Positions 1-8,337 of a DNA stretch of 64,000 nt are shown in pieces. This DNA is from Aquibium microcysteis (GTDB lineage Bacteria > Pseudomonadota > Alphaproteobacteria > Rhizobiales > Rhizobiaceae), in the NCBI RefSeq assembly GCF_014495845.1, contig NZ_CP061080.1, positions 609,001-673,000 on the forward strand, given 5' to 3'. The stretch's first letter is position 1. The number at the start of each line of letters is the position of its first letter. The notes under the pieces are model-generated. The model was not told the DNA's origin. It saw only the letters and a program-made list of their open reading frames with translations, and did not search any database. The position numbers were made by a program, and so were the translations under genes.

Positions 1-511
1 TGATCTGGAACAGCGTCTGGTTGGGCTTTCCGGCCTGGAAGATCTTGAGCGAGCGCATCTGCAGGCCCTCGCCGAAGATCTCGGTCGTCGCCGAGGAGCC
101 GAAGCCCTGGCGCATGCCGCCGATGTCGACCCAGTGGGCGCGGTTGGCGGCGAAGCCGACGAGGCGGCCTTCATGGAAGCAGGGCGCGTAGAGCACGACG
201 TTGTTCAGGTGCTGGCCGCAGACGTAGCCGTGGTTCATGACCAGCACGTCGCCGGGCTCGAAGCCGTCGAGCCCGTATCGGGCGATGCCGTCCTCGACGG
301 CCACGCCGAGGTCGGCGAGGAAGATCGGCAGGCCGCCGCGGTTCTGCGAGATCATCCGGCCGCTGGTGTCGATCAAGCCGCAGCAATAGTCGCGGACCTC
401 GTAGATCATCATGTTGTAGGCGGACTTGGCCAGGACGTTCGCCATCTCGTCGCCATAGGCGACGATGGCGTTGCGGACCACTTCCACGGTGATGGGGTCG
501 ATCTGGGACAT
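1..511 (-). CDS. hyuB: Hydantoinase B/oxoprolinase family protein (N-terminal part, cut by window edge)
   Basis: About 170 N-terminal codons are visible; the gene continues beyond base 1. The product begins MSQIDPITVEVVRNAIV and contains MISQNRGGLPIFLADLG, typical of HyuB, the subunit that pairs with HyuA for ATP-dependent opening of hydantoin or 5-oxoproline rings. It starts 8 bases after the hyuA stop, so the two are co-transcribed and probably form one complex. The family call is firm; the substrate cannot be told from sequence. Confidence 0.9.
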   Translation of the reverse strand, partial: MSQIDPITVEVVRNAIVAYGDEMANVLAKSAYNMMIYEVRDYCCGLIDTSGRMISQNRGGLPIFLADLGVAVEDGIARYGLDGFEPGDVLVMNHGYVCGQHLNNVVLYAPCFHEGRLVGFAANRAHWVDIGGMRQGFGSSATTEIFGEGLQMRSLKIFQAGKPNQTLFQI

Positions 512-519
512 GGGGGGCC

Positions 520-2577
520 TCAGTGGGAACGTCCGATGCGGATGATCAGATGGCCGGTGTCGGCCACCGTGACGTGGTCGCCGGGGGCGACCAGCGTCGT
601 CGAATTCTGCTCCTCGATCACGGCGGGGCCTTCGACCACGTCGCCGGGCCGGAGCGCCGGGCGCCAGACGATGCGCGCGTCGAGCGGCTTGGCGGCGTCG
701 TCGAAGATCACGGGGCGCGTCGTGTCGTCGCGCGCGGCCTCCGCCTGCCAGGGCTCGCTCAGCCAGCGCTCGGCGAGCGTGTCGGCACGGTCGGAGGTGA
801 CGATGAGCCGCAGGTTGACGACCTCCATGGATTCGTCGGGCGCGGACTGGCCGTAGCGCTGGTCGTGCTCGACGTCGAAGGCCGCCTTCAGGCCGGCATG
901 GCCGTCGGTGAGATCGTCCGGACGCGAGATCGGGATGGGGATGGCGTGTTCCTGGCCGACATAGCGCAGGTCGGCGAAGAATTCGAAGCGCGCCGCGCCG
1001 GGTGCGATGCCGTCGGCGGCGAGCTGCGCCCGGCCGGCCTCGTCCAACTCCTCGTAGACGGTGCGGACGGTCGCGACGTCGAGCGAGCCCAGCCGGCCGA
1101 TCAGCGTGCGGACGAAGTCCTGACGCCACGAGGCCATCAGCATGCCGAGCGCCGAGAAGGTGCCGGGCAGCTTGGGAACGATGACCGTCGGGATGAAGAT
1201 CTCCCGCGCGATCGAGCCGGCATGCAGCGGTCCGCCGCCGCCGAAGGCGATCATCGCCGTGTCGCGCGGGTCGACGCCCTTGTTGACGGACACCGCGCGC
1301 ACCGACAGTGACATGGCGCTGTCGGCGATGCGGACGATGCCGAGCGCGGCCTGCTCGACCGACAGGCCGAGCGGGCCGGCGATCTTCTCGCGGATCGCGC
1401 GGCGCGCGGCCTCGACGTCGAGCGGCATGCCGCCGTCTAGGAAACGCCGGGGATTGATGCGGCCGAGGACGAGGTTGGCGTCGGTGACCACCGGGTCGGC
1501 ATTGCCCTTGCCGTAGCAGGCGGGGCCGGGATCGGCGCCCGCGCTCTGCGGACCGACATGCGCCCCGCCGCCTTCGTCGATCCAGGCGATCGAGCCGCCG
1601 CCGGCGCCGACCTCGACGATGTCGACGACGGGAAGCTGCATCGGCTGTCCGCTGGCATGGTCGCCGATGACGTAGCCGTCCTCGATCGCCGGCGCACCGT
1701 TGGTGATGAGGCTCGACTTGGCGGTCGTCCCGCCCATGTCGAAGCCGATGCAGCGGTCGTAGCCGAGCAGCGACGCCAGCCGCCCGGCGCCGATCATGCC
1801 GGCGACGGGTCCCGATTCCATCATCGAGACGGGCTGGCCCTGCGCGAGGTTGATCGACATCACGCCGCCGTTGGAGCGCATGATGTGGACCTTGCCCCCG
1901 AAATCGGCGCCGCGCAGGTGGCTTTCGAGCTTGCCGAGATAGGCCTTGACGCGGGGGCCGATGAAGGCGTTGAGCGCGGTGGTGGAGGTCCGCTCGTACT
2001 CGCGATACTCGCGCAGGATCTCGTGCGACAGCGTCACGAAGAGGTCCGGCCGCGCCTTGCGCAGGATCTCCCCGACGCGGCGCTCGTGATCGGGATTGGC
2101 ATAGGCATGCAGCAGGCACACGGCGACGGCCTGGATGCCGTTGGCACGGAAGTCGTCGAGGATCGTCTCCAGGGCGCCGGTGTCGAGCGGCGTCAGCACC
2201 TCGCCGGCGGCATTGATGCGCTCGTCGATCTCGTAGCGGAACTCGCGTTCGATCAGCGGTTTCGGCCGGTGGAAGAACAGGTTGAACGCCTCGATCCGGT
2301 TGCCGCGGCCGATGGCGTAGACGTCGCGGAAGCCGCGCGTCGTGATCAGCGCGGTGCGCGCGCCCTTGCGTTCCAGCACCGTGTTGATGGCGATCGTCGA
2401 GCCGTGCAGCACTTCCGACAGGCTCTTCATGTCGCAGCCGGCGAGCCGGAGACTGGTCGCCACCCCTTCGGTCGGATCGGCGGGGACGGTGGACGTCTTC
2501 GACGTGACGATCTTTCCGTCGATGCAGCCCACCAGATCGGTGAAGGTGCCACCGATGTCGGTTCCTACGATGTTCAT
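520..2577 (-). CDS. hyuA: Hydantoinase A/5-oxoprolinase family protein
   Basis: The 685-residue product starts MNIVGTDIGGTFTDLVG, the ASKHA-type phosphate loop of HyuA N-terminal domains, and has the second loop FDMGGTTAKSSLI near residue 280, followed by the hydantoinase A core and C-terminal domain; the length is normal. The ATG at 2577 follows a GGAG motif. It would hydrolyse ATP while opening N-methylhydantoin, hydantoin or oxoproline, working with HyuB downstream. It is the fifth gene of a minus-strand unit headed by an ABC importer, suggesting the imported solute is its substrate. The reading frame stays open far upstream across the permease genes, but that part is antisense-like noise. 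Confidence 0.92.
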   Translation of the reverse strand: MNIVGTDIGGTFTDLVGCIDGKIVTSKTSTVPADPTEGVATSLRLAGCDMKSLSEVLHGSTIAINTVLERKGARTALITTRGFRDVYAIGRGNRIEAFNLFFHRPKPLIEREFRYEIDERINAAGEVLTPLDTGALETILDDFRANGIQAVAVCLLHAYANPDHERRVGEILRKARPDLFVTLSHEILREYREYERTSTTALNAFIGPRVKAYLGKLESHLRGADFGGKVHIMRSNGGVMSINLAQGQPVSMMESGPVAGMIGAGRLASLLGYDRCIGFDMGGTTAKSSLITNGAPAIEDGYVIGDHASGQPMQLPVVDIVEVGAGGGSIAWIDEGGGAHVGPQSAGADPGPACYGKGNADPVVTDANLVLGRINPRRFLDGGMPLDVEAARRAIREKIAGPLGLSVEQAALGIVRIADSAMSLSVRAVSVNKGVDPRDTAMIAFGGGGPLHAGSIAREIFIPTVIVPKLPGTFSALGMLMASWRQDFVRTLIGRLGSLDVATVRTVYEELDEAGRAQLAADGIAPGAARFEFFADLRYVGQEHAIPIPISRPDDLTDGHAGLKAAFDVEHDQRYGQSAPDESMEVVNLRLIVTSDRADTLAERWLSEPWQAEAARDDTTRPVIFDDAAKPLDARIVWRPALRPGDVVEGPAVIEEQNSTTLVAPGDHVTVADTGHLIIRIGRSH

Positions 2578-2603
2578 GTCGATGTTTCTCCGGAGGACCC
2601 GCG

Positions 2604-3422
2604 CTAGGCCTGCCAGCGCGTGAAGCGTCGTTCCGCGATGCGGACGATTTCGTTGAAGGTGATGGCGATCGCCGCGAGAAGCAGGATGATCGCGTAGAGG
2701 GGGGCGGGATCCATCGTCTCGGCGAAGACCTTGGTGAAGTAGCCGATGCCCTGGGTCGAGACGTAGAGTTCGGCCAGGATGACGCCGAGCAGGGTCATGG
2801 TCATGCCGAGCCGCAGGCCGGCGAAGAAGCTCGGCACCATGTGCGGGAAGATCACGTGCCGGAACAGGTCGATCCGGTTGGCACCCATCGACTGCGCGCC
2901 GCGCACGTAGAGCTGGTTGACGTTGCGCATGCCGGCCACGACGTTGACCAGGATCGGGAACACGCCGTGGCTGAAGCCGAAGGCGATCTTGGAGCCGGCG
3001 CCGAGGCCGAAGACCAGCACGAACAGCGGCAGCAGGACCACCTGCGGGATGGCGTAGAGGAGGAGGACGATCGGGAAGGTCGCCCGGCGGCCGAAGCTCG
3101 TCCAGCCGACGGCGAGGCCGAGCCCCAGCCCCACCGCGATCGACAGTCCGTAGGCGATGGTGATCTGCCAGATCGCGGCCGCGACGGCGCCGCGGATCTG
3201 GGGGTCCGCGAGCACGGTGTCGAAGAGGCTGCGTCCCACCTCCGTCAGCGGCGGGAAGAAGGTGGGATTGGCGAACAGCCGGGCGTAGACTTCCAGCGCC
3301 AGGATCGCCACGACGATCAGCGCCAGCCGTGCCCGGACGATGCCGCCCGGACCGTCGAAGAAGGCGCCGATGCGCCGCGCGGGCGCCCCGGGCCGCACCG
3401 TCGTATGATCGGCAATCGACAT
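2604..3422 (-). CDS. ABC transporter permease (SsuC/TauC type)
   Basis: The 272-residue inner-membrane protein has about six hydrophobic segments and the permease motif around GAQSMGANRIDLFRHVIFP (EAA-loop equivalent, near residue 175) that contacts the ATPase. It belongs to the nitrate/sulfonate/taurine importer permeases. It lies 3 bases downstream of a second, different permease, so the pore is probably a heterodimer. The ATG at 3422 is the first in-frame start. Confidence 0.93.
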   Translation of the reverse strand: MSIADHTTVRPGAPARRIGAFFDGPGGIVRARLALIVVAILALEVYARLFANPTFFPPLTEVGRSLFDTVLADPQIRGAVAAAIWQITIAYGLSIAVGLGLGLAVGWTSFGRRATFPIVLLLYAIPQVVLLPLFVLVFGLGAGSKIAFGFSHGVFPILVNVVAGMRNVNQLYVRGAQSMGANRIDLFRHVIFPHMVPSFFAGLRLGMTMTLLGVILAELYVSTQGIGYFTKVFAETMDPAPLYAIILLLAAIAITFNEIVRIAERRFTRWQA

Positions 3423-3425
3423 CGC

Positions 3426-4187
3426 CTAGTGCTCCCGGCCCCGGCTCTCGACATGCGAGACGACCATGTTGAGGATGATCGCGGTGACGATCACGAAGAC
3501 GATCCAGGCGAACATCCGCGCCGGCTCCATCAGTTCGGCGGCATGGGCGATGTTGTTGCCGACGCCCGACGCCGATGAGATGGCCTCGCCGCCGAGGACC
3601 GACGCGAAGCAGATGAAGAAGCTGATCCGCAGCCCCGTCACCACCACCGGGAAGGCCGCGGGCAGGAGGACGTGGCGGAACATCTGCGCACGCGAGGCGC
3701 CCATCGAGCGTGCCGCCTTCACGTAATGGGCGCCGACGCCGGAAAAGCCCGCGATGGTGTTGAGGGCGACCGGAAAGAAGCCGTAGACCGCGCCATAGGC
3801 GACCTTCGAGGCAGGCCCGATGCCGAAGACGAGGATGAAGATCGGGAAGAACAGGGTGATCGGCACCGCGAAACAGGCCGCGATCAGCGGCTCGAACAGC
3901 CTGGTGGAATAGCGCGAGCGGCTGACGAGATAGCCGACGGCGAGCCCGCAGACGACGGCGATGCCGTAGGCCTGCACGATCGACGTCAGCGTGACGCCCA
4001 CCGCCGACCAGAACTGGCCGCCGGAGACCAGCCGCACGAAGGCGCGCCACACCGCCTCCGGGTGCGGCAGGAACAGCGGCGGGACCATGCGGTTGGCGGC
4101 CAGCGCCCACCAGACGAGGCCGACGGCGACGAGGAAGCCGATCTGGATCGCGCGCGTGCCGAGCGTGTTGGCGTCCTTGCCCGCCAT
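3426..4187 (-). CDS. ABC transporter permease (SsuC/TauC type), second subunit
   Basis: The 253-residue membrane protein has about six transmembrane segments and the EAA-like loop AARSMGASRAQMFRHVLLP near residue 155. It is homologous to, but clearly different from, the neighbouring permease. It begins one base after the ATPase stop codon, so translation is coupled. Together they would form the channel of the hydantoin-cluster importer. Confidence 0.93.
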   Translation of the reverse strand: MAGKDANTLGTRAIQIGFLVAVGLVWWALAANRMVPPLFLPHPEAVWRAFVRLVSGGQFWSAVGVTLTSIVQAYGIAVVCGLAVGYLVSRSRYSTRLFEPLIAACFAVPITLFFPIFILVFGIGPASKVAYGAVYGFFPVALNTIAGFSGVGAHYVKAARSMGASRAQMFRHVLLPAAFPVVVTGLRISFFICFASVLGGEAISSASGVGNNIAHAAELMEPARMFAWIVFVIVTAIILNMVVSHVESRGREH

Positions 4188-4188
4188 G

Positions 4189-5061
4189 TCAGCCTCCGTG
4201 CAGTGAGACGGGCGCGGCGACCGGATCGCGCATCGCGGCGGTGGCCGCGCGGATCTCGTCGCGGAGCAGGGCGTAGAGTTCGTTGCGCAGTTCGCTGAAG
4301 CGCGGCTCCAGCATGAAGTCGGGCGAGCGGGGATGCGGCTCGCCGACCTCCACCACGGTCTTGATCCGGCCCGGCCGGGCGGTCATGACGATGATGCGGT
4401 CCGACAGGAAGACCGCCTCGGCGAGGCTGTGGGTGACGAAGACGATGGTCTTGCCGGTTTCGGCCAGCAGCGTCGAGAGATCCTCGCCGAGCACCATGCG
4501 GGTCTGCTCGTCGAGCGCGGCGAAGGGCTCGTCCATCAGGAGCACGTCGGTCTTCAGCGCGATGCCGCGGGCCATGTTGACGCGCTGGCGCATGCCGACC
4601 GACAGCTGGTTCGGATAATGGTTCGCGAAGGTCGCCATGCCGACCGACTTCAGCGCCTTCATCGTGCGGTCGGACCATTCGGACGGCGGCACGCCCTGGA
4701 ATTTCAGCGCGATGTTGAAGTTCTCGACGATCGTGTACCAGGGGAACAGCGTGCTTTCCTGGAACACGAAGGAGATGGCGTCGGGCGTCGGGCCCTTGAT
4801 CTCGCGCCCTTCGATGCGGGCGCTGCCCGTGCTGGCGTCGGTCAGCCCGCCGATGATGTTGAGGAGCGTGCTCTTGCCGCAGCCGGACGGCCCGAGCAGG
4901 CAGACGAACTCGCCCTTGCGGATGTCGAGCGACACGTCGTCGAGCGCGAGGACCGACTGGCTCGATCCGGCGGCGCCGAACCGCTTGCTGACGTTCTTGA
5001 CCGAGATGACGACCGGAGCCGAGGCAGCATCGGTCGTGGCGCGGAAGGCGGGCGCGTTCAT
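4189..5061 (-). CDS. ABC transporter ATP-binding protein (SsuB/TauB type)
   Basis: The 290-residue ATPase has Walker A LLGPSGCGKSTLL near residue 58, a Q-loop FVFQESTLFPW, the signature LSVGMRQRVNMARG, Walker B VLLMDEPFAALDEQ and the H-loop VTHSLAEA. The signature has V where LSGG usually has G, a tolerated change in this family. The C-terminal tail is slightly longer than in SsuB. It powers the two permeases encoded immediately downstream. Confidence 0.95.
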   Translation of the reverse strand: MNAPAFRATTDAASAPVVISVKNVSKRFGAAGSSQSVLALDDVSLDIRKGEFVCLLGPSGCGKSTLLNIIGGLTDASTGSARIEGREIKGPTPDAISFVFQESTLFPWYTIVENFNIALKFQGVPPSEWSDRTMKALKSVGMATFANHYPNQLSVGMRQRVNMARGIALKTDVLLMDEPFAALDEQTRMVLGEDLSTLLAETGKTIVFVTHSLAEAVFLSDRIIVMTARPGRIKTVVEVGEPHPRSPDFMLEPRFSELRNELYALLRDEIRAATAAMRDPVAAPVSLHGG

Positions 5062-5087
5062 CGTGATTCCTGTTCTCGAGAATGGGA

Positions 5088-5112
5088 GCGCGGCCGGACC
5101 GGCCGGCCGCGC
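5088..5112 (-). terminator. Strong GC hairpin between binding-protein and ATPase genes
   Basis: A perfect 10-bp inverted repeat (5088-5097 with 5103-5112) with loop ACCGG lies in the 59-base gap between the binding-protein stop and the ATPase start. It has no T-run, so it fits a 3'-end stabiliser or partial attenuator that lets binding protein exceed membrane components, rather than a full terminator. The repeat is seen; the role is inferred. Confidence 0.5.
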
Positions 5113-5120
5113 GCGCCGCG

Positions 5121-6101
5121 TCAGTATGCGACCGGAATGAAGCGGTCGGTATAGAGTTCCGAGATCTCGGGCTCGTAGTCGAGGATGCCGAGTTCGACGA
5201 AGGACTTCTTGAGCACGTCGATCGCGTCCGGATCGAAGCTGCCGTCCGTCGACATCATGCCCATCTCGGTGTCGAACACCTTGGCGACGATGTGCTCGCT
5301 GACCTTCATCTCCGCCGCCGAGACCTTGATCGAGCTGTCCTTGTTGGCCTTCATGTGCTCGACCGTCATGAACCAGCCCTTCAGGAACTTCTCGATCACC
5401 TCGGGGCGTTCCTCGACGACGTCGGTATGCGCGAAGATGACGTGGGTGTGGAAATGCGGGACGAGGTCGCCGAAATCGACCAGCACGCGCGCCATCCCGC
5501 GATCCTCGAGATCGTAGCCCTGCACCGTCGAGGTGACGCTCGCGGGCAGTTCGCCCGATTCCATCGCGGCGAGACGGGTGCGCATCTCGCCCATCGCCAC
5601 CGGCTGGAGGCGGTCCTCGCCTTCCCAGCCCTTCTGCCGGTTGAGTTCGTCGACGATCCAGGCCGTCAGCGAGCCCGCGGTGGTGACGCCGACGCGCTTG
5701 CCCTTCAGATCGTCGATCGCCTTCATTTCGGACTTGCCCCCGACGACCAGCGCCATGTTGCGCGGCGGGCCGGCGAGCGTCGCAACGGTGGTGATCGGGA
5801 CGCCCTTGGCGGCATAGGCCATGCTCGGACCGGAGCCGAGGCCGATGTCCAGTTCGCCGGCGGCGAAGGCCTGCTGCATCTTGGCGTCGCCGGCGAAGGC
5901 GAAGAACTCGATGTCGAGCCCGACCTTCTCCCAGATGCCGGCCGCCTCGCCGACCTGCAGCGCGGAGAAGGCGAGGGAACTCGTCACCGACTTGCCGACG
6001 CGCAGCGTGTCGAGGTCCTGTGCGGTCGCCGCACCGGACAGTGGCAGTCCCGCGCCGATTGCGAGAATGGCGGCCATGGCCGATCGTCTGGTCAGTGTCA
6101 T
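5121..6101 (-). CDS. ABC transporter substrate-binding protein (NMT1/SsuA-like)
   Basis: The 326-residue exported protein begins MTLTRRSAMAAILAIGAG, a signal peptide with a double arginine that could be Sec or Tat, cleaved around residue 28. The mature part has the NMT1/THI5-like pattern (LDTLRVGKSVTSSLAFSALQ, then GLGSGPSMAYAAKG near residue 95). Binding proteins of this class capture sulfonates, nitrate, pyrimidine precursors or aromatics. It is first in the importer–hydantoinase unit, so a hydantoin-like or lactam ligand is a reasonable guess. Confidence 0.92.
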   Translation of the reverse strand: MTLTRRSAMAAILAIGAGLPLSGAATAQDLDTLRVGKSVTSSLAFSALQVGEAAGIWEKVGLDIEFFAFAGDAKMQQAFAAGELDIGLGSGPSMAYAAKGVPITTVATLAGPPRNMALVVGGKSEMKAIDDLKGKRVGVTTAGSLTAWIVDELNRQKGWEGEDRLQPVAMGEMRTRLAAMESGELPASVTSTVQGYDLEDRGMARVLVDFGDLVPHFHTHVIFAHTDVVEERPEVIEKFLKGWFMTVEHMKANKDSSIKVSAAEMKVSEHIVAKVFDTEMGMMSTDGSFDPDAIDVLKKSFVELGILDYEPEISELYTDRFIPVAY

Positions 6102-6494
6102 GCTGTTCCTCCCTGATGCCGGACGGACCGGATCGCGTGTTGCCGGCAGCTTCCTCCCGCCGGCCTCACGGGGACTGTTTCACCATGACCCGGGCGGAGC
6201 AACCTGCCTGCACGCTATCGGCGGGCATAGATCATAGGCTATGACTGAGCCATAGAGGCGAAGCTTCCTCTTCATCCGCCGGGGACGAGGTCTGCGCGGT
6301 CGGACCGGCATGAACGTTCCGACGGCGGCGGCTGGACCGGTCGACGGATCGCTGCGGACGTGGAACGCAAGAGCGGGCAGGGCGCCGCGCGGACGCCGCG
6401 AGTGTCGCGATCTCGGGCGGCCGCGCTCCAGGACGCGGATGACGGACGGGACCGGGGCGGACGGAGGCGCGGCGAGTCGGACCGGTGGGCGCGT
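6102..6494. promoter_or_regulatory. Intergenic region upstream of the ABC–hydantoinase unit
   Basis: This 393-base stretch has no credible gene. It must hold the promoter for the binding-protein gene (start 6101, minus) and the 3' end of the crotonase gene (stop 6495). The only conspicuous structure is a short dyad at 6232-6244, listed separately. No T-rich terminator is visible. Confidence 0.5.
6232..6244. promoter_or_regulatory. Candidate operator TCATAG-G-CTATGA
   Basis: A perfect dyad with 6-bp arms and one central base lies about 130 bases upstream of the binding-protein start. Two further CATAG copies flank it at 6226-6230 and 6251-6255. The arrangement suggests a regulator site for the hydantoinase/importer unit, but no cognate regulator gene is in the window. 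Confidence 0.35.
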
Positions 6495-7265
6495 TCAGCT
6501 CTTCTGCCGCGCGAAGAAGGCGGCGATGCGCTGCTTCATCGCCGGCGTGCGGCCGGCTTCGCCCTGCAGGTCGCGTTCGAGGGCGAGCTGCTCGGCGGCA
6601 CCGAAATCGGCGGCGTTCGCGATCAGCCTCTTCGTCGCCGCGACGGCGTCTCCGTCGAGGCCCGCGAGCTTCGCGCAGATCTCGGAAGCGCGGGGCTGCA
6701 GGCGCTCGTCGTCGACCACCTCCCAGAGCAGCCCCCAGTCCAGGGCCCGCGCGGCGTCGATGCGGTCGCCGAGCAGCATCATGCCGGACGCGCGCACACG
6801 GCCCAGCATGCGCGACAGGAACAGCGTGTTGCCGGCGTCCGGCACCAGTGCGATGCCGACGAAGGGCTCGTAGAAATAGGTCGATCGCCCCGCCAGCACG
6901 ATGTCGGCGGCGAGCGCGATGCCGACCGCCGCCCCCGCGCAGGGACCGTTGACGGCCGCCACGATCGGCAGGCGCGACCGGCGCATCGCCTCGACCAGCG
7001 GGTTGAAGTGGATCTGCAGCACGTCGTCGAGCGCGGGCGTCGCGTTCGGGTCGATGGTGGAGAGATCGTAGCCGGCACCGAAGGCGCGGCCTTCGCCGGT
7101 GAGCAGCACCGCCTTGACGGACGGATCCGCTTCGGCGCGCGCAAGCGCCGCCCGCAGCTCGTCCGCGGTCCGGTCGCGATAGGCGTTGAGCTTGTCGGGC
7201 CGGTTGACGGCCAGCCGCGCCACGCCCGCCTCGACCCCGTAGTTCACGTCGGCGAAATCGCTCAT
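6495..7265 (-). CDS. Enoyl-CoA hydratase/isomerase family protein, PaaG-like
   Basis: The 256-residue crotonase has the oxyanion-hole segments AFGAGYDLS (near residue 65) and NGPCAGAAVGIALAADIV (near 105). Both glutamates of true enoyl-CoA hydratases are missing (GAAVG instead of GCELA; EPFVG instead of QPEI). It carries VPDAGNT, with the aspartate used by PaaG and enoyl-CoA isomerases, so isomerase activity is likelier than hydration. Its ATG overlaps the stop of the upstream DsbA-like gene by 4 bases, giving coupled translation. A role in aromatic or unsaturated acyl-CoA breakdown is inferred. Confidence 0.88.
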   Translation of the reverse strand: MSDFADVNYGVEAGVARLAVNRPDKLNAYRDRTADELRAALARAEADPSVKAVLLTGEGRAFGAGYDLSTIDPNATPALDDVLQIHFNPLVEAMRRSRLPIVAAVNGPCAGAAVGIALAADIVLAGRSTYFYEPFVGIALVPDAGNTLFLSRMLGRVRASGMMLLGDRIDAARALDWGLLWEVVDDERLQPRASEICAKLAGLDGDAVAATKRLIANAADFGAAEQLALERDLQGEAGRTPAMKQRIAAFFARQKS

Positions 7266-7864
7266 GCCCGTCCTCCAGAAAGCAGCCACCGCACCTGCGG
7301 CAGACGGTCTGCACCAAACAGGCCCTCGCCGTCGACGATGAAATAGGGCGATCCGACCACGCCGGCCCCGATCGCCTCGGCGACGGCGGCTTCGAGGAGC
7401 GCGCGCCCGGCCGTACCGGTCGCGCCCTCGACGACCGTCTCGCGCGACAGCCCGACCGAGGCGCCGATCGCCACCAGCGTCTCCATGTCGGCGACGTCGC
7501 GATGGTCGCGGAAGAAGGCCTCGAAGAGGGCATGCGCGAGCAGGCCGGCGGTGGCCGGGTCCTCGGCCGCCACCGCATGGTGGAGCCGCGCGGCCAGATG
7601 CGCCGACATCGGCAGCTTCACCGGGTGCCGGTAATCCAGCCCGTGGAAGGCCGCCGACCGCTCCATGTCGGCAAGGAGATAGCTCCGCTTGACCGGCACG
7701 TCCATCGGCGCGGCGATGCCGTGCGCCTTCAGCACCGCCCACATCAGGATCGGCCGCCATTCGACCGGCCGGCCGAACTCCGCCCCGACCGCCTCGATCG
7801 CGCGGCTGGCGAAATAGGCGTAGGGCGAGGCGAAGTCCATGTAGAAGCGGATCGGGGAAGACAT
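7262..7864 (-). CDS. 2-hydroxychromene-2-carboxylate isomerase/DsbA-family protein
   Basis: The 200-residue thioredoxin-fold protein starts MSSPIRFYMDFASPYAYFASRA; the SPY serine replaces the DsbA cysteine, as in kappa-class GST-like HCCA isomerases, and the closing SPYFIVDGEGLFGADRL motif is present near residue 175. HCCA isomerases act glutathione-dependently in naphthalene-type degradation. The ATG at 7864 has an upstream GAGGAAGGGG; a TTG at 7885 is possible but weaker. It is coupled to the PaaG-like gene. Confidence 0.88.
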   Translation of the reverse strand: MSSPIRFYMDFASPYAYFASRAIEAVGAEFGRPVEWRPILMWAVLKAHGIAAPMDVPVKRSYLLADMERSAAFHGLDYRHPVKLPMSAHLAARLHHAVAAEDPATAGLLAHALFEAFFRDHRDVADMETLVAIGASVGLSRETVVEGATGTAGRALLEAAVAEAIGAGVVGSPYFIVDGEGLFGADRLPQVRWLLSGGRA

Positions 7865-7881
7865 CGTCGGCAGCCCCTTCC

Positions 7882-8100
7882 TCAAGACCGGAAATCGGCG
7901 CAGCGCGGATCGTCCGCGACGGCGCGGGGGAAGGCGGGGAGGGCGATGGACGGCGCCTTGCCCGCTTCGGCCGGCCGGCGGATCGCGACCATCCCCGTCC
8001 CGGCGGCGTCCGGCCTGCGGCCCGGTTGGCCGGCGATCTCGCGACGCGGCGCAACGCGCCGGTGCGCAATGAGCGGCTTGCTCCTGACGGGATGGTTCAC
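7882..8100 (-). CDS. Possible small protein heading the crotonase operon (unrecognised, 72 aa)
   Basis: A GTG-initiated 72-residue frame ends 17 bases before the isomerase start. Three points favour it: GGAGGAGGAG sits 5 bases before the GTG, a TTGACA -35 box is 49 bases upstream, and third codon positions are almost all G or C, as in neighbouring genes. The product is basic (MNHPVRSKPLIAHRRVAPRR at the N-terminus) with no transmembrane segment or motif I recognise. It could be a real small protein, a leader peptide coupling translation to the isomerase, or chance in GC-rich DNA. Confidence 0.4.
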   Translation of the reverse strand: MNHPVRSKPLIAHRRVAPRREIAGQPGRRPDAAGTGMVAIRRPAEAGKAPSIALPAFPRAVADDPRCADFRS

Positions 8101-8126
8101 GCTATCTCCTCCTCCGCTGGGAAGAA

Positions 8127-8154
8127 GATGAATTCAACTCATCAGTGCTGTCAA
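8127..8154 (-). promoter_or_regulatory. Candidate promoter and TetR-type operator of the isomerase–crotonase unit
   Basis: On the minus strand, TTGACA (8154-8149) is followed by the dyad GATGAGTTGAATTCATC (8143-8127). The dyad overlaps the spacer and the expected -10 position. Its core, ATGAA-N5-CTCAT, is one mismatch from perfect dyads at 8251-8265 and 18784-18798. A repressor bound here would block RNA polymerase; the nearby TetR protein is the natural candidate. Confidence 0.5.
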
Positions 8155-8250
8155 CCCGCTTTCGGTGAGCCCGGCGCTTTCGCCATCGGCTTGCCGACTC
8201 CTGCCTCAAGCCCTCGGGAGTCACGCGAGAGAGAAGCGGCGGGTGATCTG

Positions 8251-8265
8251 ATGAAGGCACTTCAT
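8251..8265. promoter_or_regulatory. Candidate operator ATGAAGGCACTTCAT
   Basis: A 15-base dyad with ATGAAG/CTTCAT arms lies between the VOC gene end and the isomerase promoter, about 124 bases upstream of the 8127 site. It has the same ATGAA-N5-TTCAT layout as the site at 18784-18798, suggesting one regulator binds both. The rest of 8155-8337 shows no gene. Confidence 0.45.
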
Positions 8266-8337
8266 TAAAATCGCCCGCAGTGCTCGCACCCCGCTCTGCG
8301 GCGGCGCGGGACGCTGCGATCGGAAGGTCGGGCGGGC

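Noticed and set aside
520..4110. A continuous open frame running from hyuA through both permease genes, suggesting a 1196-residue fusion
   Set aside because: Only the last 685 residues resemble a protein family; the upstream part is the permease DNA read in another frame, and hyuA has its own ATG with a GGAG ribosome site.
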